DNA of 64,000 nucleotides from Hofstenia miamia (lineage: Eukaryota > Xenacoelomorpha > Acoela > Hofsteniidae). The position numbers were made by a program, and so were the translations under genes. The notes below the pieces were generated by a model. It worked only from the letters and a program-made list of their open reading frames with translations. It ran no database searches and had not been told where the DNA came from. The stretch is from positions 1,392,548 to 1,456,547 of the forward strand of contig CABFPE010000140.1 of assembly GCA_900660155.1 (NCBI GenBank). Direction: 5' to 3'. Shown piece after piece: positions 1-13,100 of this stretch (positions within the stretch are counted from its first letter, which is position 1; each line of letters starts with the position of its first letter).

Positions 1-961
1 TATTTCATTTCTTGCGTTCCCCAATTAGTAGTATTGGTATAGGTTAATGTTAAATAACTTCGATAAATTTCTAAAGAATTTCATTTATAAATAAGAATAA
101 TACTTTTCTAAGAACATTGTTTGATTGACGTCTGTTATTCTTTGTTGAATTCTTCCACACATCACTCTTCCATCATCAGTGTCTATTCCCTACTGCTTGT
201 TATTTTTACACGAATAGTATAAAAGTTTTTTAGTTATATTTACAAGTATGTATTTTTAATAAAAATATACCCTAAATTTAATGCAATTTAATGTCATTTC
301 CTGCTGCATTTCAAAAGATTTGTATTGGCCAATAATTTGCAAAATGTTTGTTATGTATGTGATTCAGGGTCATACATGATGTTAGTAGTACACTTTTAGG
401 ATAGCATATAATTATTTATAGGTAATGGTGTAAACTACAACAGCTATCCTTCATATCTAAGGGTATTAAATTTTAAGGATTTTTAAAATTTATTCCAAGC
501 ATTCTATGATACGAGATTTGGCATTCATTAAGAAGCTTCCAGTTGGTAGTAAGGAAAAGCATACATCAATTCAATATATTGTAATCATTTGATAAACAAA
601 TAGTAAAGTCAAACATTTTGAATTGTGTCATAAGATTATTTGTAGTTTTATAATAACAAATAACCCGAATCTTGTATATCATTATGTAGTGTTATTTACA
701 TGTGCTTATGCCACTTTCAAGTACTTGTTGAAAAACCAATATCTAAAAATTCAAACAGTGTTCGATTACATTAATTCTCTAGGATTGAATTATAAGATGA
801 TATCCCGTACAATGTATATGCAATACATGTAAAAACAGCTCAAGCATAGCTAAGGATCAATATATGGGCAATAACTTCTTTATATATACATAAATATATA
901 TATATATGAGAGCTACACATAGTTTATAAAATTCGTTAAAAATTATTTTCAACGATCATAA

Positions 962-1216
962 ATGTCAAATTTGGAACAACCAAATATTTGCTTTATAAAA
1001 CACAGGAAAAATCCCACTAAAGATGTTCCCCCTGGAATGCTTGGTTTGGGAACTTTTGCAGCATCGAGCTTACAGTCTGGATCTAAGTTCGCGAGATTTC
1101 AACCTCTTTCCGAAACTGAAAGATCCACTGAGAGGCAAAGGATAAGCGACTTTGGAATACTTATCTGTGGCTGCGAAGGTCCAGATTCGTTCGTTGAACA
1201 ACGCCTCAAAGCGTGA
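962..1216 (+). CDS. Open frame of 84 codons, unrecognised; possible coding exon
   Basis: The frame begins ATG TCA AAT and ends in TGA. It is richer in CG dinucleotides and has a more protein-like composition than the flanks. The stretch PPGMLGLGTFAASSLQSG loosely recalls the entry strand of PR/SET (PRDM-type) domains, but no further conserved motif follows, so I do not assign it. No convincing splice donor was found at its 3' end. It lies about 2.9 kb upstream of the first recognised TIAM exon on the same strand and could be an alternative first exon, a separate small gene or a chance open frame. Confidence 0.2.
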   Translation: MSNLEQPNICFIKHRKNPTKDVPPGMLGLGTFAASSLQSGSKFARFQPLSETERSTERQRISDFGILICGCEGPDSFVEQRLKA

Positions 1217-2839
1217 TCCGCAGTGAAAGAGATTATATTGAAGAATTGTAAACTTTCACAATTGTTTTCTTGAGCATCGTGTTATATAAAAAATTAATAA
1301 TAAATTGCTTTTTAACTAATTTCTTAAACAAATGTGCAAGACTAATATATATATACATGCGATTATTTTGAATGCAGAGGAGTACAATATTTTTAAATGA
1401 AATGTAAAATCAGAAATTAACCATCTTTTCCAATGAACGAATGGGCTTCTGTGAGCATTTTAAATCACTTCTATGATTGATGTATTCTACATGAAATTAG
1501 CCGCACTTCTCTGAGTAAACACCTTATTTTCTGTTCTTCAACATGAATGGATAACGAATAATCGTTTGAATATTAACGGATCTAGCGAATCGAAAAAATT
1601 CACATAGAATTAACTAGTTATTTTCTTCACTGAGTAAGAATTTCATGATTCGCAATTTGGATATAAAGTACTTATTTTGACTTCAATTTTGAAGAGGGTA
1701 TGGATTCTTTATTCTACCCTTTAATTGTGCTAAAGTAACCGCGGACATATCAAACTATTCATTTTCCAGATTCATCATATTTGAACAGACCCTGAAATTG
1801 TTTGCCAAGTATAAAATGGGTATAAGTTATAATAGAATGTTAATGTATGAAAATCTCTTTTATTGATAAAAGTTTTTTAAACCGCATATAAGTTCATTGC
1901 AAGAAGAATTCGTGACACACCCCCTTTCCCTGAAATTGAATTCGCTACAAAAACATATGATATTATATATTTTATATCAGAACGTGAATTCGTGATTATT
2001 GCTTCAATAACCATAAAATATAAATAGCAAACATATTTTTAAAAATTTCCCAAGCGATACAAGTTTCTTAAAGTTTCGTTACAATTTCCCAGCTAAAATA
2101 AACTGACCTTGAAATTCTGCCTACGTGCTTAGAAGTGCGACGCAGACAATCATTTTTCGATGTTGTAGTCAATTTAAATAATTAACCGAATAAAGATTTC
2201 TTTTAAATCATTCTCACAATTGTTCAATTAATTTTGGTAATTAGTGCGTAGGCTGCTTTGTCAAATTCGTTTTACCGGTACCTGGCTAAAGTTCCAATAT
2301 ATTTTGAAGTGTATTTCATACTTTTTTGACATTTTAAAGTATAAACATGAATCTTTAAAATTTACTACTATATATTTTACTCAAGTTCAACCATTCAAAA
2401 CCAACTGGATTTAAATGAGGTCTAAGTTGTTATTTCTATTTTTATCAAATGATAACATCTAGACGCATAACAATACGCATATACATAATAAAATGATTTT
2501 ATGTGTGCTGGTAATCAATGGCTACACTTCTTTTTGTGAAATTAGGTATGGGATCAAGCGAAGATGGATAAGACTTAGTTGGTTTTTTATAATTTAGATA
2601 AGTATTGCTGCCCAAAACTAAGAAAAGTAAACTAAACTGGTGATTTCTGACATCTGTTTTCATCAGACATCGTCAAACATGGTCAAATTTTAAAGATACG
2701 ATTTCCCAAAAAGCATTGTATATTTCAGCACGTACTTTGATTATAAATTTAAGATGCAAGTATTATCGAATTTGTAATGAAATCATTACTGTTACATGCT
2801 AATTTAAAGTCCTTGATGTGACTGCATCATCAGTATGGA

Positions 2840-3240
2840 ACATTTTCAACTGCGGCTCTATCATATATTCGGTTGATCGCTCTTTGTGTAGTAAGCTTTA
2901 AATCTTTTTAACTTTGAAAAATAAGGTCAAGTATGTTCAATAACCGTTTGATATTGTTCTTAATGTGCGATGGAACTCCATCCTGTTGGAAAACGATTCT
3001 TTTGTGAGTTCATTTCGCTTTCAAAAACATTAAAACATGTTTTTCAAGCATGTCCATAGATACAACTTTTAATTCAAGATTTCTTTATAAGAAGGTCGGG
3101 AACCGGCCAGTCACCAAAGAGTTCACATCATACATTAAGATTAAGAGAGAAAAATCATGCCGAAATTCAATAAAAGCGGAAATGTAGGCATTATCCCTGC
3201 AAAAAATAGACCTTATCAGGCTCTTTTGAAATCAACTTAT
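2840..3240 (-). mobile_element. Decayed Tc1/mariner-superfamily transposase fragment
   Basis: Minus-strand translation gives KRIVFQQDGVPSHIKNN followed by IKRLLN. This is the second catalytic-aspartate block (FQQDGAPxH) of Tc1/mariner-type DDE transposases. Upstream in the same orientation there is a VWCELFGDW-like stretch in another frame, matching the strand before that block. Frames are interrupted and no terminal inverted repeats were found, so this is an old internal fragment. The family is inferred from the motif only. Confidence 0.4.
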
Positions 3241-4103
3241 TTTTCATAGATTTTAATGATAGGGCTTATCTGCCTTTAACCATTGAACTGGTAAACTTTC
3301 TAATATGGTTTTACAAAAAGTTGTAAGCATTTTTAGCTTCAAATCCTGATTCATTTTGAAGAAATTAAATCTAAGTTATTGCATTCTGCTTCTACGCAGA
3401 GTGAACATATTTTTCTCTAGCTTTTTAGCGCTCATCTAACTTTGCATTCATTAAATGGAGAACATCGCATTTTTCACTTGAGGCTCTCTATCTAGTAGGT
3501 ATTCATTGTTGAAAAAGAGATTGATTACTGCTAGAACATAGCCCAATTTTGATCTGATGAATATCCACATATCATTTCTGACATGCTAAGATTACATAGG
3601 CACTGGAAACACCAGTCCTTTATCTTATATCCCTTTCCCCACCAATGACATCCTATTAATTAAATCCGTTAATTTTTATGTTAAGCACTGTAATGCAGAT
3701 TATTTTTACAAATCAATATGGCGGCAATATATTAATCTGAGAGACAGAAATATTTTAAATTGATTTTTTCGCTTTTTCTGCCACGTAATGGGCGTCCACT
3801 TTATTCAGTAAATATAATCATTTCGCCGGAGAGTAAAATTTAAGTCGATTTACTCTTCTTCTTGTTGACATCTTTACTTGGAAATGGCTTCTGCTCTCGA
3901 AAACAGATTGAAATTGATTACATTTTCAATTGTTTTTAGTTTTTCTTAGCATCAGGCTGGGAAAATTATTATAGTATTTTTTGAAATTTGAGCTATTGCA
4001 ACACATGCATTTGGTTTCTAAACTAATAAGTGTTGCATGATCCTCAAGTTTGGCATCATTGTGATGCTTTTGTAATACGAATAAAATCATTGTTTAAATT
4101 TAG

Positions 4104-7100
4104 ACTGCGTTGCTACGCCGCATCGCTTCAAGGTTCGGAACTTCCAAATCCTAAGACACTACTAGCTGCAGTATCTCGAGACACTAAGAATCAGCTTTCC
4201 AAGTTGGGTTGCTTCTCAGCTTCCTCTGTGCATGCACTACTTTCAGGGCGCCAACCAGAAATCCCAATTGTAAATCCTAACAATCAAGGATCTCTTGAAC
4301 GAAAACGGAAAACATCAGTAAGTCAAATTCTAAAGCAATTGTCTTTGCTAAGCAACATATAGTTTGCATATATTCATACTATGCTACTCCTTTTTGGATT
4401 GAGTAAATAATGTAAAATCTAGATTGTGAGCTGGAATAAAGATTGTGTTCCTACAAACCCTCGTTCGTCAAAGGAGCAAATTCCGCATGGTCCACCACGA
4501 TCACAAAGCATTGAGGTAGATATTGTACATGTATTGATATACTATATAAGTACGTGTATGTTAACAGTGTGTTACATGAAGCATGCCAAATTGAAATTCG
4601 TATAGTATTTTTAATAACTTCAGTTTATTTTCTGAACGATTGAAATTTTATGAGGTATAATAGTCTTCTAAATACTAGAAGTCCTATTACTTATAGAAGA
4701 CTTTCTCAAAATGTGGTTTCTTTAAACTTATCTTTCCATTTTTGCAGCCTGAATGGCAGGATAGAATGTTGCTTCTGGTAAGTTGCATGCGATTTCTGCG
4801 TTTCCATCCATTCTTAACGGAAACATTTGTAACAAACAACTAAACTTGCAAACAAGCTTCTTCCCTTTACTAAATTAATACTAGGCTTTACTATGCTCTA
4901 ATTGAATCCAACTTACATTGAATTTAGGCCAATGTCGATAGTGGGATTGCAGGTGGTCTTTCGGAAAATGCGGTTTTCCAACACAGAACGTGTGGGCAGA
5001 TGGCTAAGGTTTTGTTACCTAGAAAACAATGGATTGCCTGTTTGTTGACTCCCAACATGACAGTTCAAGATCTTTTACTGAGGTGTTGCTCAAAGGCGGG
5101 TCTTGATCCAAACAATCATTTTATTCGTTTGAAGCTGTTCAGTGATGATCTATCAAGTATGTGTTTCTGCATGTTTCATTACATTGTTGAGTATCTCGAG
5201 AATAAAAATCATATAGAAATCGATCGTTATCAGTGTTTGTAAGTTTATAATTTAGATGGGAAGAGTGATGAATGGGTCGTTCCATGTGTCACAGCTGTCA
5301 TTGAAACACTACAGTGTCGAGAAATCCACGTTGTTCCCAAAAAATATCAAAGTATTTCGCTCCAACGCAAACCGAATGAACGATTTGGTATCGAGTATGA
5401 AACAGTTGAAGAGCGTGACAGCTCAGGGCTAAGAAGAGAACCCCGACTGTTCATCAGAGATGTTCTTGATCATTCAATCGCTTGTAACGCAGGTACTCTT
5501 TTGGTTCTTTGCAATTAGCTTTTGAGATATTATCTCATTTGAAGAATGCATTACGAGTAGCAAATTTTGCATTGCGAAGACCGTCTATTAGATTTTTTTA
5601 TGCCCAGGATTTTATTAGTACAGTGAACATTCAGTTAATCATCCATATCGCATAGTAAACGCTAGGATATTGCTTCATTTCTTTGAAACTTTCCTTTTGC
5701 CTAAAGTGCCCCGAGACCTTCTGAATGTTATCTTAAATTTATGTAACTATATTTTAGGCCTTCAACCCGGGGATGAAATCTTGGAGGTTAATGGCGACAT
5801 TATTAAGAATGTCGACGTTGATAAAGTCGATCAATTGCTTAAATGCGACACATTAATTCTCTACCTTCGTTCTTTACAAACTCCCAGTACTTCGCTTAGC
5901 AGAGCTAGTGATTGTAGTGGAGACTCTAACAGAACTTCAGGATGTGAGTTTTTTATAGATTGTAGTTTAAAGAAACAAACTAATTATATTTCATAACTAT
6001 TCAGGGTGTCCCAAAATAATGCAACAAATTTTATTTCCTTGAACTTAAACATATGCTAACCTGTCACTATTAAACATTTTGTCCCTATGGATGCCTTTTA
6101 CTTAACAACAGCCTTCAATACTTCAATATAGCTTTACATGTAGTATGGTCCTGTTATAAAGGTGTTGCATCCTATATCTTTAGGAGTGCTGCTTTCAGCA
6201 GCACAAATGGTCTGAGTTGTGAAACACCAACTCAACTCTCCAGAATTGACAATCAATGGAAGTACAGGATTCAGGTCAGTGCTCCTTGATTGTTATTTAT
6301 CTTTGCTGGTGAGGTGAAGGACATGCTTTTTCAGCAAACACTTAGTAAGTTTTGAGCTGTTCGAGGCACTGAGTCCATGCAAGACATTCCTATTTTTTTC
6401 CAAGAAATGTCTTTACCCAGTTATCAGTTTTGGTTTGTTGTCCAAGTATATTTGGAATTCATCTTTACTCTGACTTGTACAAAAACAAGCAGTAATTTCT
6501 CGTAATTTGTAGCTCCTGCCTATACCATCACAGATTTGGGTTCTTGGCTTCTTTCAACTATCCATCTTTTAAACGATTGTGATTTGCTCTTAATCCGATG
6601 ATTTTGCTGGTTTTCTGACATGTTCCAGATCTAATATATTCTCATCAGTGAAATATTAGACATTATGCCATCTCATGTCAGTTCAAGAGAAGCCTGCACC
6701 GTCCAAGTTTCATTTTCTTTTTGTTATGTTATTTGATGTCAGCTAGTATCTTGTAGGAATGTATCCTCAAATCATTTTTGAGTGCAATTTCCATGGATTT
6801 TATGTTTTTTTGTTCTAATAAAAAATAACAAAACAATAATTACATCTGTTATATTTTGGGAAGCCCTGTGCACAATTACATATATACATTAGTAGTCGCT
6901 TGATTTCAACTATAAAATCGAGTACTTTGAAATATTTGGATTTAGATGGGGGATCAGATAGTGGTGACCAAAGAAAATCCATCGTTTCCGACCAATCCGA
7001 TCCTTCGTCCTCATCGTCAGAAAAGGTACATTTTATGATATAATTGTATGAGTTACATTAATGATTATAGAATTATGGTTTTCAACCTTTTTTATTATTA

Positions 7101-10100
7101 ATGGTAGTTGAAGTAAATATCCCCAAAGACATGCATTCCAAATTTACGACATAATTTCATACATAAACTTGTTTGTTTAATGACATTGGAATCCTGCTGG
7201 TATCTATTTATTAAGGCTAGAATAACAAATTAAAAACGTAGGCTGCTTTTTGCCCTCATATTTACAGAGCAGTGTTGTCCATTTAAATTTATTTATTGGA
7301 AATTTGATCAGAATGCGTTTTTAATTGTATCTCTTTAACATATTTGAACCGTCGAATGATTTTAAGATTTAACAGATATTTAAGTAATTTCACCAAGGAA
7401 TGTTTTTATAGGTTTTTCTGCTCAATTATCAATAATATGCAATTTAAAGAAAATCGTCCATAGATTCAAAATAAGAAATTTTGAAAATAAATTTGAATCA
7501 GCTAGAGCGACGCGCTTGTTTTATTTATACCTTCGTGGCAAAGTCTAGCAAAAAACCATACACTACTAAATTCACTCAACATAACCTTATTTAAGACGAT
7601 AAAATGATTTATAAGGTAGGGATGTACGCAAGGGGTACTCGGCAATGTCTCTAATCGGCGTGTCTTCCAACGCCAATGTGCCATTTAGATATTGTAATTT
7701 TATGAATTACGAAATTAACCTGTCAATTTGGGCCCATTCAAAATTCTGGTTACGTTCTCGTGGTCAGGTCAAATAAGTAGCATCTAATCCGTGAAATCGA
7801 AAATCTAATATTATCTCAATAACGTTGTAGAAATGCTTTGTAAACCCTTGAAATTGATAAATTACCGCTATGCCTGCGTTTCTTTATAAACACAGGAACG
7901 ATGTCGCTATGCCCGTTAATTAACTGAATCACACCTCACTTAGTTGAAATAGTAGATTTTGTTGAATTAATGTTCTTAAAGTAATTTGATGTCTGTATTT
8001 GTCAAAAACTAATGTGCGAAGTCATTTTCACAGTTTTATGGATCGATATCTGAACAATGACTGGTTTTTATCCATTTATTAATGAATTTCTGCCGTCGAC
8101 CTGTCGCCATCGCTTTCTTTGTTCGCTGTTTTATTCATCTCTCTAAATTTGGATTGTTCTTTAATTAGTTCTGCATTGTCTCCTGTAAAAATTCAACACA
8201 TTTAAAGCATTATTTTTCAATTGTTAGTCTTGTAATCTTATTTCTAAATATAAACCTATCACTCCATTTACGTAACACATGCGAGAATTGAATGTTCTAA
8301 ACGAACAGAGCTTCATTGAAATCTTGCTAATCTAAACTTTATGTACAATACCACGCATCCCAATTAAGGTTACATTTTTTATGCTATAGTATGTTAGACT
8401 TATAATTTCAGACATATGTAATGTCTAAAGGCCATGATAGTTATAATTCAAAACTTATTGCAAATGTAAAAAGTAAGCTTCTCTACGTGAATGTTTTTAT
8501 CAAGATTTTATTGTAAAACTTTTTCGGTCTAACTTTGAATTGCTTAGAATGATAAAGTCGAGAAAGGAAGAAAGGAACTTCAGCGTCTTTGTCTATTAAT
8601 CAAAGAATTAGTAAAAACAGAAGAAAGTTACGTCAAGGACTTGGTCTTCTTGATCGACTACTATTTGGAACCTTTACTAAGGTGTTCCTTCATCACAGAA
8701 CAAGAGGTATGCCATTTTTACAATTTTCATTGGTTTTACTCTAATTTTTTTAGAATTCAGTAAAAACGGTATGAATTCTGCAACTAATAAAAAATTAACC
8801 TTTCTCTTTTCTTTGTCTTCTGTAGGACTTCATTAAAATTTCGATTAAGTACGCTGTTCACTTTTTACAATTTGTTTCAATTGAATTACAATTTAATTTT
8901 CAAACCCCACCTCCATGCAAAATATATTTAAGTTCGCGTGAATGATAAATATTTGAAAAATTGGTGCACACAGCTGGATTCCCCTGCCCTGTTCTATATA
9001 TATATATATATATATATATATTCATAAATTTTTATACACACACAAAAGGGGGTTTTTTATATATTGTGTGTATAAACCCATATATGTAACAAAAAAAATC
9101 TATGCTCTCTCAGCTACAAATATCTAAGAAAAAAATGCATGTTTGCTAACAGCGTGGCTAATACAATGAATTCTTCAACCTAGTATATATATATATATAT
9201 ATTCGTTAAATTGTATAAATTATGTATTATAGATAATTATGTACATTGCATTATGTCCAATATTATGAGTCGTGCTTGCGTTTGGATTTTATAATCTGTT
9301 TTGAAGTAAGAAGATATTAAGATAGATATTATGTGTGGATGCTTTAATGACTTTTTCATAATTTTTGCTACTAACCATTAGTGTTTACCATTTGAATTTT
9401 GCACTTGCGCCTGCGCGCAAGTGTGCATTTCCTAGACAAAATTCTTTCACTTGCAAAATTATCCTAAATATTTTACTAAACATGCACACAGTAATTTAAT
9501 TCTAGAATGCAGTCTCTATTCACAATATGCCTTATATTAGCTCCAGTTTTCCCTAAATTGTATCTATATATAGGAGGATTGTTAAATCTCTTTCATTCAA
9601 AAACCCAGGTTTGATGTTAGAGATGTTAGCTTAAAAATATTCCATTATATTCAGAGTGGAACTCATATGTAACAGCGTTAGTTAACACATGTTTTCAACT
9701 GATTTTTAACATTCTTTAACAAGCGTTCATTACGTTGAAGTTTTTAACAGAACTGTAGCTTTGAGCAAGGCCTCAGCAAATAATTCAATCTTTGTTACCA
9801 GCTTGGTATGTGGATGGCATTTTCTATTACGTTGCGTGCAAAATAATGCCGTATATTATTATCCAAGATTGGTTATTAATTTCAATTTATTATTTTGATT
9901 GTTATCAGTAATATGGGACATCAATAAAACAAAATATATTAATTTCATTTTTTCTTCAATAAATGTTTTTTTGTTTTAATGTTAATGGCGGAATGTAAAA
10001 TGCAGTTAATATATTGTAAATATTTTAAAATTTTATATTTGTATTGTTTGTGCGTGTCCTTTTGTTTTTAATGCAGTTTTTTAACCTTATCTTTTTAGCT

Positions 10101-13100
10101 TTAGTTTGTAGTGTTGTATAGTAACATATTGTGTATATATATATTGCTTTGTAAATATTTGTATATAAATATGATGCACTGTACTCACAGTTCAAACTAA
10201 ATAAAGCTAGTTAGTGTTAATTATATTGTTAACGTAAAAACTCATAAGGTAACGTTTGATACCCACCCTTTATATATTCGGTATATGCACTTTGCTATCT
10301 GTCTAGGCACCTATTTTTCGAAACTTATCCCGAAATTCTAAATTTTTGCTACCAAAATGTGAACAACTGTAGTAAAAACTTCAGGACATAAATAAATTTT
10401 CATTGACAGATTAATTGTAAATTTCGCTATCAATTATTGCTATGTCTCTCAACTCACATAGATAAAACACACGAAACATCTTGCAACTTCTCACATGATA
10501 TCGAACATTTCGCCATGCTCACGTGATTGTAAACATCATGCTTACATTTCCCATGGCGTTTAACACTTTGTAAACAAAGAATGGTCTCTTATAAATAATT
10601 TTTAACTGTAAATAGCACCGCGATAAGTTTTATCTGATTTCTATCTTTCGCTTCAATAACAAATAAACGAGTGTTTATGTCATATACATAGCTCTTGTAT
10701 ATGCATTTCGAGCTGATACAACTTCAATTGAATGTCCGTCTTTGAATTGAAAAAGGCGGTATAAGTGATTCTTTAAGGTTATATTTATTTCAAAGGCGTC
10801 AAATAAATTATTAAAAGATGAAGTATTAAAATATTTTAGATGCATGCGTCATTCTTTTATAAGGCTTTCAGCTTCCATATAAATTTCAAAATCTTATTAA
10901 TAGAGAATAGAAGAAAGATAATTTTTAGTTGTTCACCACGATTCTTTAGTTTTTCCAGAAAAATATTTTTAATAACATAATTTTTTTCAAATTTGTTGAA
11001 TTTTAGTGTTCACATGGTGATGGTTGCTTATTTTTTCCAATTATTAATGGTGTTGAGTTCAGTTCCATGTAACTTTATTTTTATCCTGATTTCAGAACAC
11101 AGACTGAGATAATCACATCATATATTTTATTTAATGATTTTTACAAAGTTAACTGTTTCTCGCTTAATATGGTGAACTAAATAATAGCAGACACGTTGTT
11201 TATTGGTTTGAATATTTTTATCAGTCTGGAAAACAATTGAAATGTTTGAGAAAAATATATATATAATTAATGTTTATTGGACAGTGTCATCGCCGTTTAG
11301 TCAAATGACTTCCACCAAAAATTTAATTTTTTTTCAATCGAAGATAACACTTATCGTGCACTGGAAAGTAGATTCTTCCTGTTTTCCAATTTTTTATGCC
11401 TCATTACAAACCAATCGTTCTCTTGAAACAAGCTTATAACTCCTCAATTTGAATAGCTGTGAACACTGGTTTAACAAGTGGATGAAATTGCAATCGAAGC
11501 TGCAACAAAATTTGTAGGCTACTACGCGACAGCCTTATCTTCCATTGAAAAAATGAAGTCATTTGTGGAAGAACAAAATTTTCGAGCACTTTGCGAATGC
11601 TGTGAGACTCAAAGACAATTTCACAAACCCAGGGTCATTATTTTAATAATATTTTGTGGTAGTTGCACTTTGAATTCAGCGTAGTTCTTAGAAAATGAAC
11701 TTTGTCATTATCTTTGAAATAAACTTTCTAATTGCGTTTTTCAATTGAGTAAAATACTTAATAACTATGTTATAGATTTACGAATTAACATCGAGCGCTC
11801 ATGATATTGCTGCATTCCAACATAGCTTCTGCGATGACCTCAAGCGATGTGCTGGCAATACAGAACTGGAAATAGACTGTTCGGTGGAAATTTCTCATCT
11901 TAAGGTAGGCGTTTATTACACATTTTTAATGTTGTACTATGAAGAGAATATTTTTGGCATTTAAAAGAAAAGCAATTACATAATCTATTTTTAGTTAAGT
12001 ACGTGTTTAATTGTATTCGTAATTAACATTTGTGTTTTCCTATGGCTTAAGAAAATAAATGCCTGCAATTGCGTCAGTTAAAACTTTCCACCAATCAAAT
12101 CATTTGCTATAATGAAACGTGTAATTATAGTAATAGTATTAAATTTTCATACTTTATTATTCCAGTGACTACATTGTAATATGAATTTTTCAAAATGTCT
12201 AAGTTTGCCATTAAATAGGGTGCAAACAGATGTCGTTCATCACGTCTAGAATCTATATTAAAATAGTTGTAAGTTGTTTTTACTTTATACTGTATTTTAG
12301 ACCATTCTTGAGAAAATTGGACACACATTTATAAATTACACCGACAGGTTTAAGCTTTACAGTGCCTATTGTGCAATTTACTCAAAAGCGCAAAAGATTC
12401 TGCTAGCAGGTATGTTATTTATAAGTATACATTCGGCATCATATTTCTGCGAAAATATTTTAATTGCAAATGTACAAATGAGAAATAAAGATTCTAACTT
12501 TTTTCTAAAATAAATTCAATTTAAAAATTTAGTTTTACATGCTAGTATATGATACATTTTCATGTAATATTTTTTTCACTGTAACATAAATTTTAAATCC
12601 TATATTCCTATATTTGGATAATAGCAGCTTCAATTTAGTTCAAAATGTTCCCGAGTATCGGTTTTTTATGGATGAGAGAAATCCATCTCAAGAACACTGC
12701 AAATCCCTCGAGTCTTATCTGATCAAGCCCATCCAACGCGTATTAAAGTACCCACTTCTGCTTCGAGAAATCAACGCTCTGATTGGGGAGCTATCTGGGG
12801 GCAAAGAATTGTTGTGCACTGCTCTTCGAAGCATGGAAAATGTAGCAGAACATATCAATGACATAAAACGTATCCATGAAGAATACGGCGAGATATTTGA
12901 GCAGCTGATCATGGAGCAAGATTATTCAGGGGTTTGTTCTTGAGTTTCTGAAACAGTTATAAAACACATAAACACGGGGCTTCCCGTTGCTAAATTTAGT
13001 TTATGCATTCATGGAGATACATAGGGTTGACCAAAATTCACTTATCCATTTAAATTTTAAATATGTTTTTGATATTGACAGTGACTTGTGGAATTTCAGT

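Larger units (their letters stand above)
1..4103. other. Region upstream of the first recognised TIAM exon; no secure gene
   Basis: This is AT-rich non-coding sequence, probably intron or 5' flank of the TIAM/sif gene. TIAM proteins carry a first PH domain upstream of the exon at 4104. I looked for its tryptophan- and lysine-rich strands here and saw none, so those exons probably lie before the window. The only items noted are an 84-codon open frame (962-1216) and a transposase relic (about 2840-3240). Confidence 0.5.
8707..11775 (+). other. Large TIAM intron inside the DH domain, with dinucleotide runs
   Basis: The intron interrupts the DH domain between FITEQE and IYELTSS; the reading frame continues directly across it (phase 0). 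It contains TA/AT runs at about 8995-9020 and 9183-9202, a GC-rich hairpin at about 9401-9424, and one open frame at 11478-11684. The rest is AT-rich sequence in which nothing else was recognised. Confidence 0.6.

Noticed and set aside
962-1216. PRDM/SET gene start
   Set aside because: Only one short stretch resembles the PR/SET entry strand; the rest of the domain is absent, so no assignment was made.
7502-7684. Minus-strand 60-codon frame in a TIAM intron
   Set aside because: No recognisable motif and no start or splice context; it fits chance in open AT-rich sequence.
12614-12638. Use of an earlier acceptor (ATAATAG or AGCAG) for the DH exon
   Set aside because: Joining there to the preceding phase-1 exon gives an immediate in-frame TAG; the TTTAG acceptor before 12639 keeps the frame and aligns with TIAM.
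12715-12912. Minus-strand open frame opposite the TIAM DH domain
   Set aside because: It is the antisense shadow of a strongly conserved coding exon and has no motif of its own.
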